Below are positions 42,966-52,400 of a stretch of 64,000 bases of DNA, one piece after another (within the stretch, counting starts at the first letter, position 1; the number at the start of each line of letters is the position of its first letter). Made by a program: the position numbers and the translations under genes. Origin of the DNA: Streptomyces bauhiniae (lineage in GTDB: Bacteria; Actinomycetota; Actinomycetes; Streptomycetales; Streptomycetaceae); assembly GCF_004784475.1 (NCBI RefSeq), contig NZ_SRRT01000002.1, forward strand, positions 434,001 to 498,000, read 5' to 3'. The notes beneath the pieces are model-generated. The model worked only from the letters and a program-made list of their open reading frames with translations. It did no database searches and had not been told where the DNA came from.

Positions 42966-43125
42966 CGCTTCCGGGGTAAGTCCATCGCCGACGTGCTGAA
43001 CATGCCGATCGAGGAAGCCACCGACTTCTACGAAGCCCCGCCCGCCATCTCCCGACACCTGAGCACCCTCAAGGAGGTGGGCCTCGGTTACATCCGGCTC
43101 GGCCAGCCGGCGACCACCTGCACAG
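42966..43125 (+). pseudogene. UvrA fragment
   Basis: The plus frame RFRGKSIADVLNMPIEEATDFY and then PPAISRHLSTLKEVGLGYIRLGQPATT matches the segment of housekeeping UvrA just before its second ABC signature (GKSIADVL.M..EEA..F.....I.RHL.TL..VGLGY..LGQPATTLSGGEAQR). It ends where LSGGEAQR should begin and is fused to unrelated sequence. It is a different UvrA type from the remnant at 33.4-33.97 kb. Confidence 0.65.
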
Positions 43126-43231
43126 GCCGTCGAGTCACCCGGATGGCAGCGCGTGCATGCAGAGGCGGAGGGGCTGCACCAGGCTGAGGCTCTCAGGCTG
43201 CCACGAGGCGGCCTGCCGTCGAAGGAGCGTC

Positions 43232-44092
43232 ATGCGAATAGCCGGCAAGTCACGGCGCCGTGCCCATGCGGTCCGCTGGGGTGCGGGCGCAGTCGTCCTG
43301 GCGGGCACCGCCTCCGCCGTCGCGGTGATGGGGGCGTACGCGGGCGGGCCACCCGGTGGGGCCGGCGAGGAGAAACCGACGATCGTGCTCGTGCACGGCG
43401 CCTTCGCCGACGCCTCCAGTTGGAACGGGGTGGTGGGCCCGCTGCAGAGAGACGGCTACAAGGTGATCGCCGCGGCCAACCCGCTGCGCGGCATACCGCA
43501 GGACTCGACGTACGTGGCAAGCCTCCTGAAGAGCATCAAGGGCCCCATCATCCTGGCCGGCCACTCCTACGGCGGCGAGGTCATCTCCCAGGCCGCCGCG
43601 GGGAACAGCAACGTCAAGGCGCTGGTGTACATCAACGCGATCATGCCTGACGTCGGCGAGTCCTTCTCCGGTCTCTCGGCGAAGTTCCCGCCGCCGCCCC
43701 TCACGTCGGCCTTCAACCAGGTGCCCTTCCGCAACGGCGACGGGACCGGCGGCACGGACGTCTACGTACAGACCGACAAACTCCGCCAGGTCTTCGCCCA
43801 GGACCTGCCCGTCGCCCAGACGGATCTGCTCGGCACCACCCAGCGGCCGATCGCGCTCTCCGCCTTCACGGACAAGCTCACGGCCGCCGCGTGGCACGAC
43901 AAGCCCGTCTACGTACTGGTGGGGAAGCAGGACAGGTCCATCGACCCCGGGCTGGAGCGGTACGAGGCGAAGCGGGCGAAGGCCCGCAAGACGGTCGAGA
44001 TCAATTCCTCGCACGTCGCTCTGATCTCGCATCCGCAGGCGGTGAAGGACCTCATCGTCGACGCCGCCGAGGACTACGTCTGGAAGCGGTAG
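43232..44092 (+). CDS. Secreted or membrane-anchored alpha/beta hydrolase
   Basis: A 286-residue alpha/beta hydrolase with a basic N terminus and hydrophobic stretch (KSRRRAHAVRWGAGAVVLAGTASAVAVMGAYA), a signal peptide or anchor. Seen: oxyanion strand TIVLVHGAFADASSW, nucleophile elbow GHSYGGE, acid near DKPVYVLVGKQDRSID, and His in NSSHVALISHP. The pattern is that of salicylate-esterase/methyl-esterase-like hydrolases of actinobacteria. GAAGGAG precedes ATG 43232. Confidence 0.88.
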   Translation: MRIAGKSRRRAHAVRWGAGAVVLAGTASAVAVMGAYAGGPPGGAGEEKPTIVLVHGAFADASSWNGVVGPLQRDGYKVIAAANPLRGIPQDSTYVASLLKSIKGPIILAGHSYGGEVISQAAAGNSNVKALVYINAIMPDVGESFSGLSAKFPPPPLTSAFNQVPFRNGDGTGGTDVYVQTDKLRQVFAQDLPVAQTDLLGTTQRPIALSAFTDKLTAAAWHDKPVYVLVGKQDRSIDPGLERYEAKRAKARKTVEINSSHVALISHPQAVKDLIVDAAEDYVWKR

Positions 44093-44402
44093 CGAGCAGT
44101 TTGGCCGGGCCCCCGTTCTTGCCGGCCGGTGCTGGTGGTCGGGCTGCCCCGGCGTCGTTGTTGAGACGGTAGGCGTGCCCCTGGGCGCGGGTGGTGACAC
44201 ACAGCCCCGGGACGGCGCCCCGGTCGGGGACCTTCACGGACTCGACGGTGCCGCCGGGGCATTCGTCGGGGCTCAGCTTCTGCAATTCCTGCCCGAAGTC
44301 GGTGCCGGTGACGTTGGCCAGAGGATCGCCGCCGCCCGGTTTCGGGCATGCCGGAACAGGGTGCCGTACGGGACATGCATGAGTGGCCGGCCCCTTCGCC
44401 AA
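44093..44402 (-). other. Possible remnant of a conserved actinobacterial extracellular protein
   Basis: The minus-strand frame CPKPGGGDPLANVTGTDFGQELQKLSPDECPGG and on to VESVKVPDRGAVPGLCVTTRAQGHAYRLNNDAG resembles a module with one cysteine pair seen after transmembrane segments in actinobacterial proteins. It lacks a credible start and runs into the antisense of the hydrolase, so it is at best a fragment. Confidence 0.3.
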
Positions 44403-44509
44403 AGGGAGAGGGGGATCAGCCGAGGCGGCTGACGGAGCGGGCGCCGAGGTCTATGACGAAGGCCCGGCAACATGCCACACATGATCCTCCTGTTACTCGA
44501 CGTCAACTC

Positions 44510-44538
44510 TTGACGCCTCAGGTCTGGACCTTTAAGTT
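44510..44538 (+). promoter_or_regulatory. Chitinase promoter with operator in the spacer
   Basis: TTGACG (44510-44515), a 17-base spacer and TAAGTT (44533-44538). AGGTCTGGACCT (44520-44531), a near-palindrome, lies inside the spacer. It resembles the 12-bp GGTC-type repeats described in Streptomyces chitinase promoters, where they serve induction by chitin and glucose repression. Only one copy is seen here. Confidence 0.65.
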
Positions 44539-44635
44539 CCCCTTCGCCGCAGCTTCATGAATGAACACGTCGTTCAGGTACTTGAACGACGGCACCCCCC
44601 CACCTACGGCCTCCCATGAAAGGCTGTGAACCCCC

Positions 44636-46012
44636 ATGTCCCGCATGCCCAGTTCCGCCCTGCGCGGCGTCCTCGCTGCCGCGCTGCTCACCGCGTCGGC
44701 CGGTGCGCTGACCACGACTCCGGCCGCTGCCGCCACCGGCGCCATCACCGGGCTCGGCGGCAAGTGCCTCGACGTGGCGGGAGCAAACTCCGCCAACGGC
44801 ACGGCCGTTCAGCTCTACGACTGCAACGGCACCGCCGCCCAGCAGTGGACGGTCGACAGCGACGGCACGGTCCGCGCGCTCGGCAAGTGCCTTGACGTGA
44901 CCGGCAGTTCGACCGCCAACGGCGCCAGGCTCCAACTGTGGGACTGCTCCGGCGGTGCCAATCAGCAGTGGACCGTCTCCGCAGCCCGCGACCTCGTCGG
45001 CCGGCAGTCCGGCAAGTGCGCCGACGTCACCGGCAACACCTCGGCGAACGGCACGCCCGTCCAGATCTGGAGCTGCACCGGCGCCGCCAACCAGAAGTGG
45101 ACCGCGCCCGCCGACGGCGGCACGCCTCCCGCCTCCGCGCCGATGGCCGTCGCCCCGTACCTCTACAACGGCTGGGGCAGCCCGCCCAACCCGACCACCA
45201 TCATGAACGCCACCGGCGTCAAGTGGTTCACCCTCGCCTTCGTCCTCAGCAACGGCACCTGCAACCCGCAGTGGGACGGCGGCCGTCCGCTGACCGGTGG
45301 CGTCGACCAGCAGACGGTCAACACCGTGCGGGGCGCGGGCGGCGACGTCATCCCCTCGTTCGGCGGCTACAGCGGCAACAAGCTGGAGAGTTCCTGCACC
45401 AGCGCGTCGGCACTGGCCGGCGCGTACCAGAAGGTCATCGACGCCTACCGGCTCAAGGCCATCGACATCGACCTCGAGGCCGACGCGTACAGCAACGGCA
45501 CCGTCCAGCAGCGCACCGTGGACGCGCTCAAGACGGTCAAGGCGAACAACCCCGGCATCAAGGTGTACGTCACCATCGGCACGGGGCAGTCCGGACCCGA
45601 CACGAGCCTGATCAAGCGGGCCGCCAACTCCGGTCTCCAGGTCGACAGTTGGACCATCATGCCGTTCGACTTCGGCGGTGCGGGACAGAACATGGGGACG
45701 CTGACCACCAAGGCGGCCGAGGGGCTGAAGAACGCCCTCAAGAGCGCCTACGGCTACAGCGACGACCAGGCGTACCGGGGCATGGGGATCTCGTCCATGA
45801 ACGGGATCACCGACGACAACGAGACCGTCACCCCCGCCGACTTCCAGACCATCCTCGGCTACGCGCAGCAGCACCACCTCGCGCGCCTCACCTTCTGGTC
45901 GGCCAACCGCGACCGGCCCTGCTCCGGCGGTTACCCGAACGACGACACGTGCTCGGGTGTGGCCCAGAGCGCCTGGCAGTTCACCGGCATCTTCGCCAAG
46001 TACACCGGCTGA
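44636..46012 (+). CDS. Secreted chitinase: CBM13 (ricin-type) + GH18
   Basis: A 458-residue exoenzyme. Signal peptide (1 to about 33, cut near AAAATG), three ricin-type QxW repeats (about 35-156: GKCLDV...AAQQW, GKCLDV...ANQQW, GKCADV...ANQKW), a Thr/Pro linker, and a GH18 domain (about 168-458). The catalytic strand reads LKAIDIDLEAD: Asp277, Asp279 and the acid Glu281 are present; the first Asp of DxxDxDxE is replaced, as in some ChiC/D-like enzymes. It hydrolyses chitin outside the cell. The ATG is weakly preceded by GAAAGG. Confidence 0.9.
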   Translation: MSRMPSSALRGVLAAALLTASAGALTTTPAAAATGAITGLGGKCLDVAGANSANGTAVQLYDCNGTAAQQWTVDSDGTVRALGKCLDVTGSSTANGARLQLWDCSGGANQQWTVSAARDLVGRQSGKCADVTGNTSANGTPVQIWSCTGAANQKWTAPADGGTPPASAPMAVAPYLYNGWGSPPNPTTIMNATGVKWFTLAFVLSNGTCNPQWDGGRPLTGGVDQQTVNTVRGAGGDVIPSFGGYSGNKLESSCTSASALAGAYQKVIDAYRLKAIDIDLEADAYSNGTVQQRTVDALKTVKANNPGIKVYVTIGTGQSGPDTSLIKRAANSGLQVDSWTIMPFDFGGAGQNMGTLTTKAAEGLKNALKSAYGYSDDQAYRGMGISSMNGITDDNETVTPADFQTILGYAQQHHLARLTFWSANRDRPCSGGYPNDDTCSGVAQSAWQFTGIFAKYTG

Positions 46013-46037
46013 CGGCCCGCCCTCACAGGAGACTTGC

Positions 46038-48224
46038 GTGTTCAGAGCTCTCACCGTGGCCGCGCTCGTGGCCACGACCGCGGCCGGACTCCCGGCGGCC
46101 GCGCCGACGCCGACGAGCGCGCGGCCCGCGGCCGCCGCGGCGATCCCGTCCGGCCCCACCACCGTGGTCAACAAGGGCAGCGGCAAGTGCGTCGACGCCC
46201 GCGCGGCCGCGAGCGGCAACGGCACCGCCGTCCAGCAGTACGCCTGCAACACCAGTGCGGCCCAGACCTGGCAGCTCGTCGCCACCAGCGGCGGCTACTA
46301 CCGCGTCAACAGCGGCCTGGACGGCACCAAGGCGTGGGACGTCACCGACGTATCCACCGCCGACTCCGCCGCCGTCCAACTGTGGACGTACTCCGACGGC
46401 GCCAACCAGCAGTGGCTGCCCGTCGCCGAGGCCGACGGCTCGTACCACTTCGTCAACCGCAACAGCGGCAAGTGCCTGGACGTCCCCGGTGCCTCCACCG
46501 CCGACAGCGTGCAGCTCGCCCAGTACACCTGCAACGGCACGGCGGCGCAGTCCTTCACGCTGGGCGGCGGCGCGACGAACCCGCCCGGCACCCCGGACTT
46601 CGGCCCGAACGTCACGGTGTTCGACCCCTCGATGCCGGCCACCGCCATCCAGGCCAAGCTGAATTCCGTCTTCGCCCAGCAGCAGACCAACCAGTTCGGC
46701 TCGGCCCGCCAGGCCCTGCTGTTCAAGCCCGGCACCTACAGCGCCGATGCCAACGTCGGCTTCTACACCCAGGTCGCCGGCCTCGGCCTCTCCCCCGACG
46801 ACGTGACCATCAACGGCGCCGTGCACGCGGAGGCCGACTGGTTCCAGGGCAACGCCACGCAGAACTTCTGGCGCTCCGCCGAGAACCTGTCGGTCAACCC
46901 GACCGGCGGCACGGACCGTTGGGCCGTCTCGCAGGCCGCCCCGTACCGGCGCATGCACGTACGCGGCAACCTCGCGCTCGACGACGGCGGCTGGTCCAGC
47001 GGCGGGTTCATCTCCGACACCAAGGTCGACGGACAGATCCGTTCCGGCTCCCAGCAGCAGTTCCTCACCCGCAACTCCCAGATGGGGAGTTGGGCGGGGT
47101 CCAACTGGAACATGGTCTTCGTCGGCGACCAGGGCGCGCCCGCCCAGTCCTTCCCGACGTACACCACCGTCGCGAGCAGCCCGACGATCCGCGAGAAGCC
47201 CTTCCTGTACGTGGACGCGGCCGGCGCCTACAAGGTGTTCGTGCCCGCGCTGCGCGCGAACGCGGTCGGCACGACCTGGAGCGCCAAGGCCCCCGCGGGT
47301 ACGTCACTGCCGCTCGACCAGTTCTTCATCGTCAAGCCCGGCGCCACCGCCGCCGATATGAACGCGGCCCTCGCGGCCGGCAAGAACCTGCTGGTCACGC
47401 CCGGTGTCTACCACCTCGACCAGACGCTGAACATCACGCGCCCCGACACGGTCGTCCTCGGCATGGGGCTGGCCACCTTGGTGCCGGACGGCGGGATCAC
47501 CGCGATCAGCACCGCCGACGTGGACGGCATCCAGTTGGCCGGCCTGCTGATCGACGCGGGCACCACCACCTCCCGGACGCTCGTGCGGATCGGCCCGGAC
47601 GGCGCGTCCGCCGGCCACGCCGCCGACCCCGTCCAGTTGTCCGACTTCTTCGTCCGGATCGGCGGCGCCACCGTCGGGAAGGCGACCGACTCGCTGGTCG
47701 TCAACAGCGCGAACACGATCATCGACCACACCTGGATCTGGCGGGCCGACCACGGCAACGGCGGCACGGTCGGCTGGACCACCAACACCGCCGACACCGG
47801 GCTCGTCGTCAACGGCGCCGATGTCACCGCGTACGGCCTGTTCGTCGAGCACTTCCAGAAGACCCAGGTCCGCTGGAACGGCAACGGCGGCCGGACGTAC
47901 TTCTTCCAGAACGAGATGCCCTACGACCCGCCGAACCAGGCCGCCTGGATGAACGGCGGCGGCAAGGGCTACCCCGCCTACAAGGTCGCCGACTCCGTCA
48001 CCCGTCATGAGGCGTGGGGGCTGGGCAGCTACTGCTACTTCAGCACCAACCCCGGCGTCGTCGCGGACCGGGCCTTCGAGGTGCCGAACACCTCCGGGGT
48101 CAGGTTCCACGACATGGTCACCGTCTCGCTGGGCGGCACCGGAACCATCAGCCACGTCATCAACAACACCGGAGGACCGTCCAACTCCGCCGGCAACGTC
48201 GCCTACTTGACCACCTACCCATAG
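46038..48224 (+). CDS. Secreted CBM13 + right-handed beta-helix protein
   Basis: A 728-residue secreted protein starting at GTG 46038 (AGGAG upstream), 25 bases after the chitinase stop. Signal peptide (1 to about 35), ricin-type CBM13 (about 40-180, repeats GKCVDAR..AAQTW, AWDVTD..ANQQW, GKCLDVPG..AAQSF), then a beta-helix (about 195-728) with GFYTQVAGLGLSPDDVTING and repeated turns. Relatives are often mislabelled adenylyl cyclase; the fold is that of pectate-lyase/GH55-like polysaccharide enzymes. Catalytic residues are not assigned. The layout suggests shared control with the chitinase. Confidence 0.85.
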   Translation: MFRALTVAALVATTAAGLPAAAPTPTSARPAAAAAIPSGPTTVVNKGSGKCVDARAAASGNGTAVQQYACNTSAAQTWQLVATSGGYYRVNSGLDGTKAWDVTDVSTADSAAVQLWTYSDGANQQWLPVAEADGSYHFVNRNSGKCLDVPGASTADSVQLAQYTCNGTAAQSFTLGGGATNPPGTPDFGPNVTVFDPSMPATAIQAKLNSVFAQQQTNQFGSARQALLFKPGTYSADANVGFYTQVAGLGLSPDDVTINGAVHAEADWFQGNATQNFWRSAENLSVNPTGGTDRWAVSQAAPYRRMHVRGNLALDDGGWSSGGFISDTKVDGQIRSGSQQQFLTRNSQMGSWAGSNWNMVFVGDQGAPAQSFPTYTTVASSPTIREKPFLYVDAAGAYKVFVPALRANAVGTTWSAKAPAGTSLPLDQFFIVKPGATAADMNAALAAGKNLLVTPGVYHLDQTLNITRPDTVVLGMGLATLVPDGGITAISTADVDGIQLAGLLIDAGTTTSRTLVRIGPDGASAGHAADPVQLSDFFVRIGGATVGKATDSLVVNSANTIIDHTWIWRADHGNGGTVGWTTNTADTGLVVNGADVTAYGLFVEHFQKTQVRWNGNGGRTYFFQNEMPYDPPNQAAWMNGGGKGYPAYKVADSVTRHEAWGLGSYCYFSTNPGVVADRAFEVPNTSGVRFHDMVTVSLGGTGTISHVINNTGGPSNSAGNVAYLTTYP

Positions 48225-48349
48225 ACCGTACGGAAGGATTGACCAACCGCCGTCGGAGGCCATGTACCCAACGATTACAGGGCAGTTGACCTCGGGGTTT
48301 CGTGGTAGCGTCCTTGCTCTGAGGGACAGAGCAATCTGAAAGGGAAATC

Positions 48350-48958
48350 GTGAACACGGAGAAGATCGCCGCCCGCCGCCTTTCGCTGGAAGAGGTGACG
48401 AAGCTCGGCATGAAGGACAAACTCCTCGTTTCCGCCGACACGGCAGAACTCAAGCTTCCCGGCTGCTATGTCCCCGCTTTTCTGACCAAGTCCGGTGAGG
48501 ATTTCGAGGGTGGCTCGATAACGGCGAGGACCATATTCCAGGAAGAGGTCTCCTGCCTTCCCGACGACGAGAACGAAGCGGGAATCTACCTGGCCGACGA
48601 GAACGGCTCGGAGACCATCGAGGTCCTCCAGTCGGCCGGTGTCGTCCTGGACCTGGCGCTCTTCGTGCCCAGCGGGGACAAGGGAGCCCTCTCGGCCCTC
48701 TACGCCGCGGCCCGGCAGGCGTTCGGCGCCGACGTCGTGCAGATCTGGCGCCAGGGCCTCAAGGAGGTGCCCGACGTCAAGGTCGACATCTTCGAGGAGC
48801 AGATCCCCCGGGGCCGCAAGGGTGGCGACAGCCCCAAGCGTGACCGTCGCGCGATCGACACCTACCCCACCCGTGCGGACTTCATCGAGTTCACCGCCGG
48901 ATGGAAGCCGGTCGTCGAGATTCACCGGCCGGTCGTCGACGACACCCCGACCATCTGA
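48350..48958 (+). CDS. Conserved hypothetical protein
   Basis: A 202-residue soluble, acidic protein with no motif I recognise. Visible parts: KLLVSADTAELKLPGCYVPAFLTKSGEDFEGGSITARTIFQEEVSCLPDDENEAGIYLADENGSETIEVL, a central DLALFVPSGDKGALSALYAAARQAFGADVVQIWRQGL (helix after a beta-alpha-beta start), and a basic-to-acidic tail. GTG 48350 has AAAGGGA upstream. GTAGCGT at 48305-48311 may be a -10. It stands alone between the beta-helix gene and a terminator. Confidence 0.75.
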   Translation: MNTEKIAARRLSLEEVTKLGMKDKLLVSADTAELKLPGCYVPAFLTKSGEDFEGGSITARTIFQEEVSCLPDDENEAGIYLADENGSETIEVLQSAGVVLDLALFVPSGDKGALSALYAAARQAFGADVVQIWRQGLKEVPDVKVDIFEEQIPRGRKGGDSPKRDRRAIDTYPTRADFIEFTAGWKPVVEIHRPVVDDTPTI

Positions 48959-48978
48959 GGCGACGTCACCTCGCGCGC

Positions 48979-49014
48979 GAGGCGGGCCCCGGAGCATGTT
49001 CCGGGGCCCGCCTC
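48979..49014. terminator. Strong terminator hairpin
   Basis: A perfect 15-bp stem (48979-48993 with 49000-49014, arm GAGGCGGGCCCCGGA) and 6-base loop between the convergent unknown gene and cold-shock gene. Confidence 0.8.
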
Positions 49015-49026
49015 AGCCGTACGCGG

Positions 49027-49374
<348 letters not shown>

Positions 49375-49430
49375 TCACCACTGGGCAACGACTTCGACTC
49401 ACCCATCCGTCGGCCTGACACCCCTGCCGG

Positions 49431-49465
49431 CCGGGCCGGACCCTGTTCCCACGGGACCGGCCCGG
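49431..49465 (-). terminator. Probable terminator after PKS gene
   Basis: CCGGGCCGG (49431-49439) pairs with CCGGCCCGG (49457-49465) 19 bases beyond the PKS stop, separating it from the cold-shock gene. The loop is long (17 bases). Confidence 0.45.
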
Positions 49466-49483
49466 ACGCCGCTGAGGCCGCGA

Positions 49484-52400
49484 TCAGCCCGCGTTCTCCC
49501 GCAGAGCGAGGCCCATGCGTTCCGCGAGAGCGGTGGCCAGGGAGGCGATGGTCGGGTGCTGCCAGACGAAGTTGCTCGCCAGGCGGACCGCGAGGTCGGC
49601 GTCGAGCCGAATCCGCAATTCGGTGGCGAGGAGGGAGTCGAAGCCCAGGGACTTCAGGGGGGTGTCGGGATCGAGGGTGGCGCTGCCGGTACGCAGGATG
49701 GCCCGGATGTGGTCCGCGAGGTAGCTCTCCAGGGCGTTCTGGCGGGCGATACCGGCGGGCAACGCCTCCAGCCGGGCGCGGACGTCCCGCGAGCCGCCCT
49801 CCGTCCGCTCCGGCTGTGTGTGAGCGGCGTCCGCCACGTCCGGTGCGTCCGGTGCCAGGTGGGCGAAGAGGCTGGAGTCCGCGGCCTGCCGGGGAATCCA
49901 GGTCCGCGGGGCTCCGGGGATGACGGCCGTCCGGACCCGCCCGTGGGTGAGCAGGCTGTGCAGCGCCTCCAGTCCCTGGCGGGTGGGGATCGTCTCGTAG
50001 CCGCGCCCGGCGAAGTCCATGGCCTGCCCCGTCTCTCCCCAGGGACCCCAGTCGACGGCCAGCGTGGGCGAGCCGTCGCGGGTGCGCCACTGGGCGAAGG
50101 CGTCGAGCCAGGCGTTGGCCGCCGCGTACGTGCCCTGGCCGGCGTTGCCCAGCAGGCTGCTCATCGAGGAGTAGACGACGAACCAGTCCAGGGGCTGTCC
50201 GACGGTCGCCCGGTGCAGATTCCAGGCCCCCGTCACCTTGGGTGCCCAGACGCGCTCGAGCTGGTCGTCGCGGATGGTGTTGAGGGCGGCGTCGTCGAGG
50301 ACCATGGCACAGTGCACCACCCCGCGCAGCGGCAACCCTCCCTCGGTGGCGGCCTCCACCAGCCGTTCCGCGGTTCCGCGCTGTGCGATGTCGCCCAGTA
50401 CGACCACGGTGTCGCCGCCCAGGTCGCCGATGGCGCGGGCGGTCTCCGGTGACGGGGTCCGACGGCCGTTGAGGACGACCCGGCCCGCTCCCTGCTCGGT
50501 CAGCCAGCGGGCGGTGGCCAGGCCGAGACCGCCGAGTCCGCCGGTGATGACGTAGGCGCCGTCCGGGTGCACGACGGCCGGTCCACCGGGGTCCACCGCG
50601 ATGGTCTCCCCCTCGTCGGGGACCGACAGCACGATCTTGCCGGTGTGTCCGGCACGGGCCATCAGGCGGAAGGCGTCGGCCGCGTGGTCCAGCGGATACT
50701 CCGTGCACAGCAGCGGTTTGAGGCGGGCCTCGGCGAGGTGCGCCATCACCTCGTTCAGCATCTCGCCCAGCAACTCCGGCCGTCGCCGCTGGAGTTCGAT
50801 CAGGTCCACCGTGCTGAACGTGATGTTGTGACGCAGCGGACCGAGCCCGAGGGGGGCGTCGGCCATGATGTCGCGTACGCCGAGTTCGACGAAGCGGCCG
50901 AAGGGGCGCAGGCTCTTGAGGCCGGCGCGGACGGCCGGTCCGGCAAGGGAGTTGAGGACCACGTCGACTCCCTCGCCCCCGGTGGCCCGGCGGGTCTGAG
51001 CGGCGAAGTCCAGGGAGCGGGAGTCCATGACATGGCGGACCCCCATCCCGCGCAACTGGCGCCGCTTCTCCTCCGAACCGGCCGTGGCCAGGACCTCCGC
51101 GCCCAGGAGCCGGGCGACGGCGATCGCCGCCCTGCCGGTGCCCCCGGTCGCGGAGTGGATCAGTACGCGTTCGCCCGGAGCCAGTCGTGCGACGTGGCGC
51201 AGCGCGTACCAGGCGGTCAGATAGGCCGTGGGCAGCCCCGCCGCCGCCCCGGGCTTGAGCCCCGCCGGTACGGGGGCCACGGCGGTGGACGGCACCGTGA
51301 CGAAGGACCCGAACGCGCCCCCCTCCAACTGGACGGCGAGCACGGCGTCCCCCGGACGGAGGTGGTCCACGCCGGGTCCTACGGCGGAGACCACGCCCGC
51401 GCACTCGAAACCGATGCGGTAGGCGGTCTCCGGCTCGGAACCGAGCATCCCCAGGGAGGTCAGGGCGTCACGGAAGTTGACGCCCGCGGCCCGTACCCGC
51501 ACCTCGACCTCTCCCTCGGCGGGCCGGCGGCGGCCCGTCGAGACCAGTTCGAGGCTGTCGGGATCGCCGAACCGCCCGACCCGCAGGCGGAATCCGTCCT
51601 CCCCGAAGCGCACGGTCCGCGTGGTACGGGCCGTGCTCTCGGCCGCGGTGACGGGAGAGCGGTCGAGGCGCGCGACGTACCGGACACCACCGCGCAGCGC
51701 CACCTCGTCCTCGGGCGCGTCGGCGAGCAGCTCGGCGGCCAGGGTGCGCAGTCCGCGCCGGTCGGGATCGGTGTCGACGAGGGTGGGACGGAGATGGGGC
51801 CGTTCGACCGCCAGGACGCGGGCCACACCGCGCACCGCGCTGTGGGCGGGGCGCCCGGCCTCGTCCACCGTGACGGCGTACGCGTGCCGGGTGGCCACGT
51901 ACAGCCGCCATGGCTCGCCGTGTTCGTCGGCGGCCTGGGCCAGCGCGAGCAGTCGCCGCGCGCGTTGCTGCGCGCCTGCCACGGGGTCGGTGGTGTCGGT
52001 GGAGGGTGTGCCGGACAGAAGGACCACGGCCCGCCAGGAGTCGTCCCCGGAGGTGAGGTGCCCGGCGAACACATGGCCCAGCGAGGCGAGTCCTTCCGCG
52101 GTCAGCGGCATGTCCCGCACCTGCACCCGCGCACCGGCGGAGCGCAGTTGGTCCGCCAGGCTTTCGGCCTCGCCGTCGCCCTCACCGATCACCAGCCACT
52201 CTCCGGGCAGGGCCAGTCCGGCGTGCGGCCGGGGCGCGCGGTGCCAGCCGAGCTCCATGAACCACTGGTCGACCGATGACTCGGCGGCGGGCGCGCTCCG
52301 CCGGAAGCGCACGTTGTCCAGGGCGAGTACGGTGCGGCCGCGGACGTCCAGCGCGCGGACGTCGCCGACGAGGGTCGAGCCGGTGTTCTCCGTGATCGAC

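Noticed and set aside
44403..44500. Minus-strand frame upstream of the chitinase as a separate small gene
   Set aside because: No ribosome site or conserved segment; only the part below 44402 shows any family resemblance.
46038..48224. Adenylyl cyclase function for the CBM13 beta-helix protein
   Set aside because: This label is often given to relatives, but no cyclase catalytic motif is present; the fold is a secreted right-handed beta-helix.
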